Positions 62,861 through 64,000 of a DNA stretch of 64,000 bases are shown here, piece by piece. The translations under genes were made by a program, and so were the position numbers. Location: NCBI RefSeq assembly GCF_019578655.1, contig NC_063256.1:34396342-34460341 (forward strand), in the 5' to 3' direction. Numbering within the stretch: position 1 is the stretch's first letter; every line of letters begins with the position of its first letter. The notes beneath the pieces are model-generated. The model was given only the letters and a program-made list of their open reading frames with translations, searched no databases and was not told where the DNA came from. The DNA comes from Ricinus communis (lineage: Eukaryota; Streptophyta; Magnoliopsida; Malpighiales; Euphorbiaceae).

Positions 62861-64000
62861 AGTCTTTAATATTTAATAATTGTTTTTCGTAAATTCATTC
62901 TTTTAAATTTTAAAAATATTTTTTAGAGATAAATATTTAAGTTTAAAAGTAAATTTAAGAAAATGAGTTTATAGAAACTTTTTACCCTTAACTCTTAATA
63001 ATAATTTGATTAGTGCCGGCCAAAAAGAGGGTTATTTTAACAATAATAAAATTATATCATTAAAAGTTAAAATAATAATTTTAAAAATAATAATAAAATA
63101 TTATAATATTAACATCATTTTTTGATGTAATTTCTTTTAATAATAATCAATAAAAAATTTCTTTAATTTAAAAAAAGTGTGAGATAGATAAAATAAAAAA
63201 TAAAAGATAAATAAGAATAAATATATGACCATTAAAGAAAAAATATTATTAAATTATAAGATAATTAAATTCTTATAAGAGTAGAAAAAATTAAAAAAGT
63301 TTACAACAAAGCGTTTGAAAATGAATTAGAAATATAAAATATTATATTTTCAAATGGCACTAAATCGACTATTAATAGTATTATCGACAATGGTGGTTTT
63401 TTATTTTAAGAAATATAATTTCTATAATAACGAGTATTTTAAAGAATATCTAAACATAAAAATCAAATTTTTTTTACTTAAATTTAATAGGCTATTTATA
63501 TTTTATTCTTTATTTTATTTTTATTTCCATATGCATCAATTGTTTTAATTTTTTTCTTTTTTATTATTAAGAGAATAAAAATTACAAATATCAATTAATT
63601 AAGTGTATAGAAGTTTATAATGTATTTATCAAATATAAAGTAGAGAGTAAAGTTATGGAGAGCCGAATTAACTCTCTACTTTATATTTAGAAAATAAAGA
63701 GTTCATTGGCATATTATTTTATGATATGAGTTTTTAAAATAAAGAATTTGACATATATAAAGAGTGTATCAACTAATTTTTATAAGAATAAAAACGTTTT
63801 AACAAAAATATAACTAAGAGTTCGAAAATGAGAAAGAATATAAGAATAGACTATTAAATTTAATAATTCTTATGAGATAATTAAATGTCATAATTAAAAT
63901 GTTGAATTTAAAATTTGAGAAAATATACTAGGATCTATATACTGAGTTTAAAAATGAAGAGAAATATAAAAGGCAAAATACATAATTGAGCTTTTGAACT
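62861..64000. other. AT-rich sequence with MITE-like hairpin
   Basis: No gene was recognised. A perfect 17 bp inverted repeat (AATAAAG-type arms around GGAGAGCCGAATTA) occupies 63632-63687: AATATAAAGTAGAGAGT and ACTCTCTACTTTATATT. Its wording resembles the middle of the MITE at 3908-4314 (AATAAAGAG, GGCTCTC), so it may be a related decayed copy. Confidence 0.5.

Overview
The window is nuclear DNA from a flowering plant, most likely a eudicot. The supporting evidence is two RD22/USP-type BURP genes with plant introns, a beta-tubulin gene with the canonical plant three-exon layout and a T-rich leader intron, and a very AT-rich background packed with plant transposon families (Ty1-copia, Ty3-gypsy chromovirus and Athila-like, a Cassandra 5S TRIM, MULEs, hAT, CACTA-type, LINE and MITEs). 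The species cannot be fixed from the sequence; a woody or euphorb-like eudicot is only a guess.

Host genes are few. A diverged tandem pair of BURP genes lies on the + strand (BURP-1 at 13.4-15.1 kb, BURP-2 at 26.9-28.6 kb). Each has a signal peptide exon, a short second exon and a long third exon with the BURP domain, and each has its own single-base frameshift. Their upstream blocks are also duplicated and carry clustered RY (CATGCA) motifs; in BURP-1 a hAT MITE and other AT-rich DNA have moved this cluster about 1.8 kb from the gene. A beta-tubulin gene that looks intact lies on the - strand at 42.0-44.1 kb, with its leader reaching about 44.6 kb.

The rest is mobile DNA, by region. 0-10.5 kb: LTR-like sequence, a dead copia pol, a TTA-flanked MITE, and a 4.7 kb MULE between two direct copies of a LINE-derived block. 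15.3-24.8 kb: a decayed copia element interrupted by a large LTR-like insertion and by a Cassandra TRIM, then a CACTA-type end and a second, internally deleted MULE. 29-37.7 kb: a dead hAT transposase gene interrupted by a small LTR element, next to a young copia element with 198 bp LTRs and a 5 bp target duplication. 40.1 kb: an isolated gypsy integrase fragment. 45-51 kb: two oppositely oriented Athila-like remnants. 54.7-59.7 kb: a chromovirus with LTRs and a 5 bp target duplication. 61-63 kb: a LINE RNase H remnant.

I found no certain new biological system. The most unusual items are: (i) the BURP pair, where each copy lost a different half of the same CH dipeptide; (ii) a 489 bp LTR segment, about 99% identical to a second copy 16.7 kb away, sitting inside the copia reverse transcriptase with 11 bp microhomology at one edge; (iii) a 22 bp palindromic CpG-rich tandem array just upstream of a TATA box in an LTR-like insertion; and (iv) two unrelated MULEs that both appear to carry a second gene convergent on the transposase.
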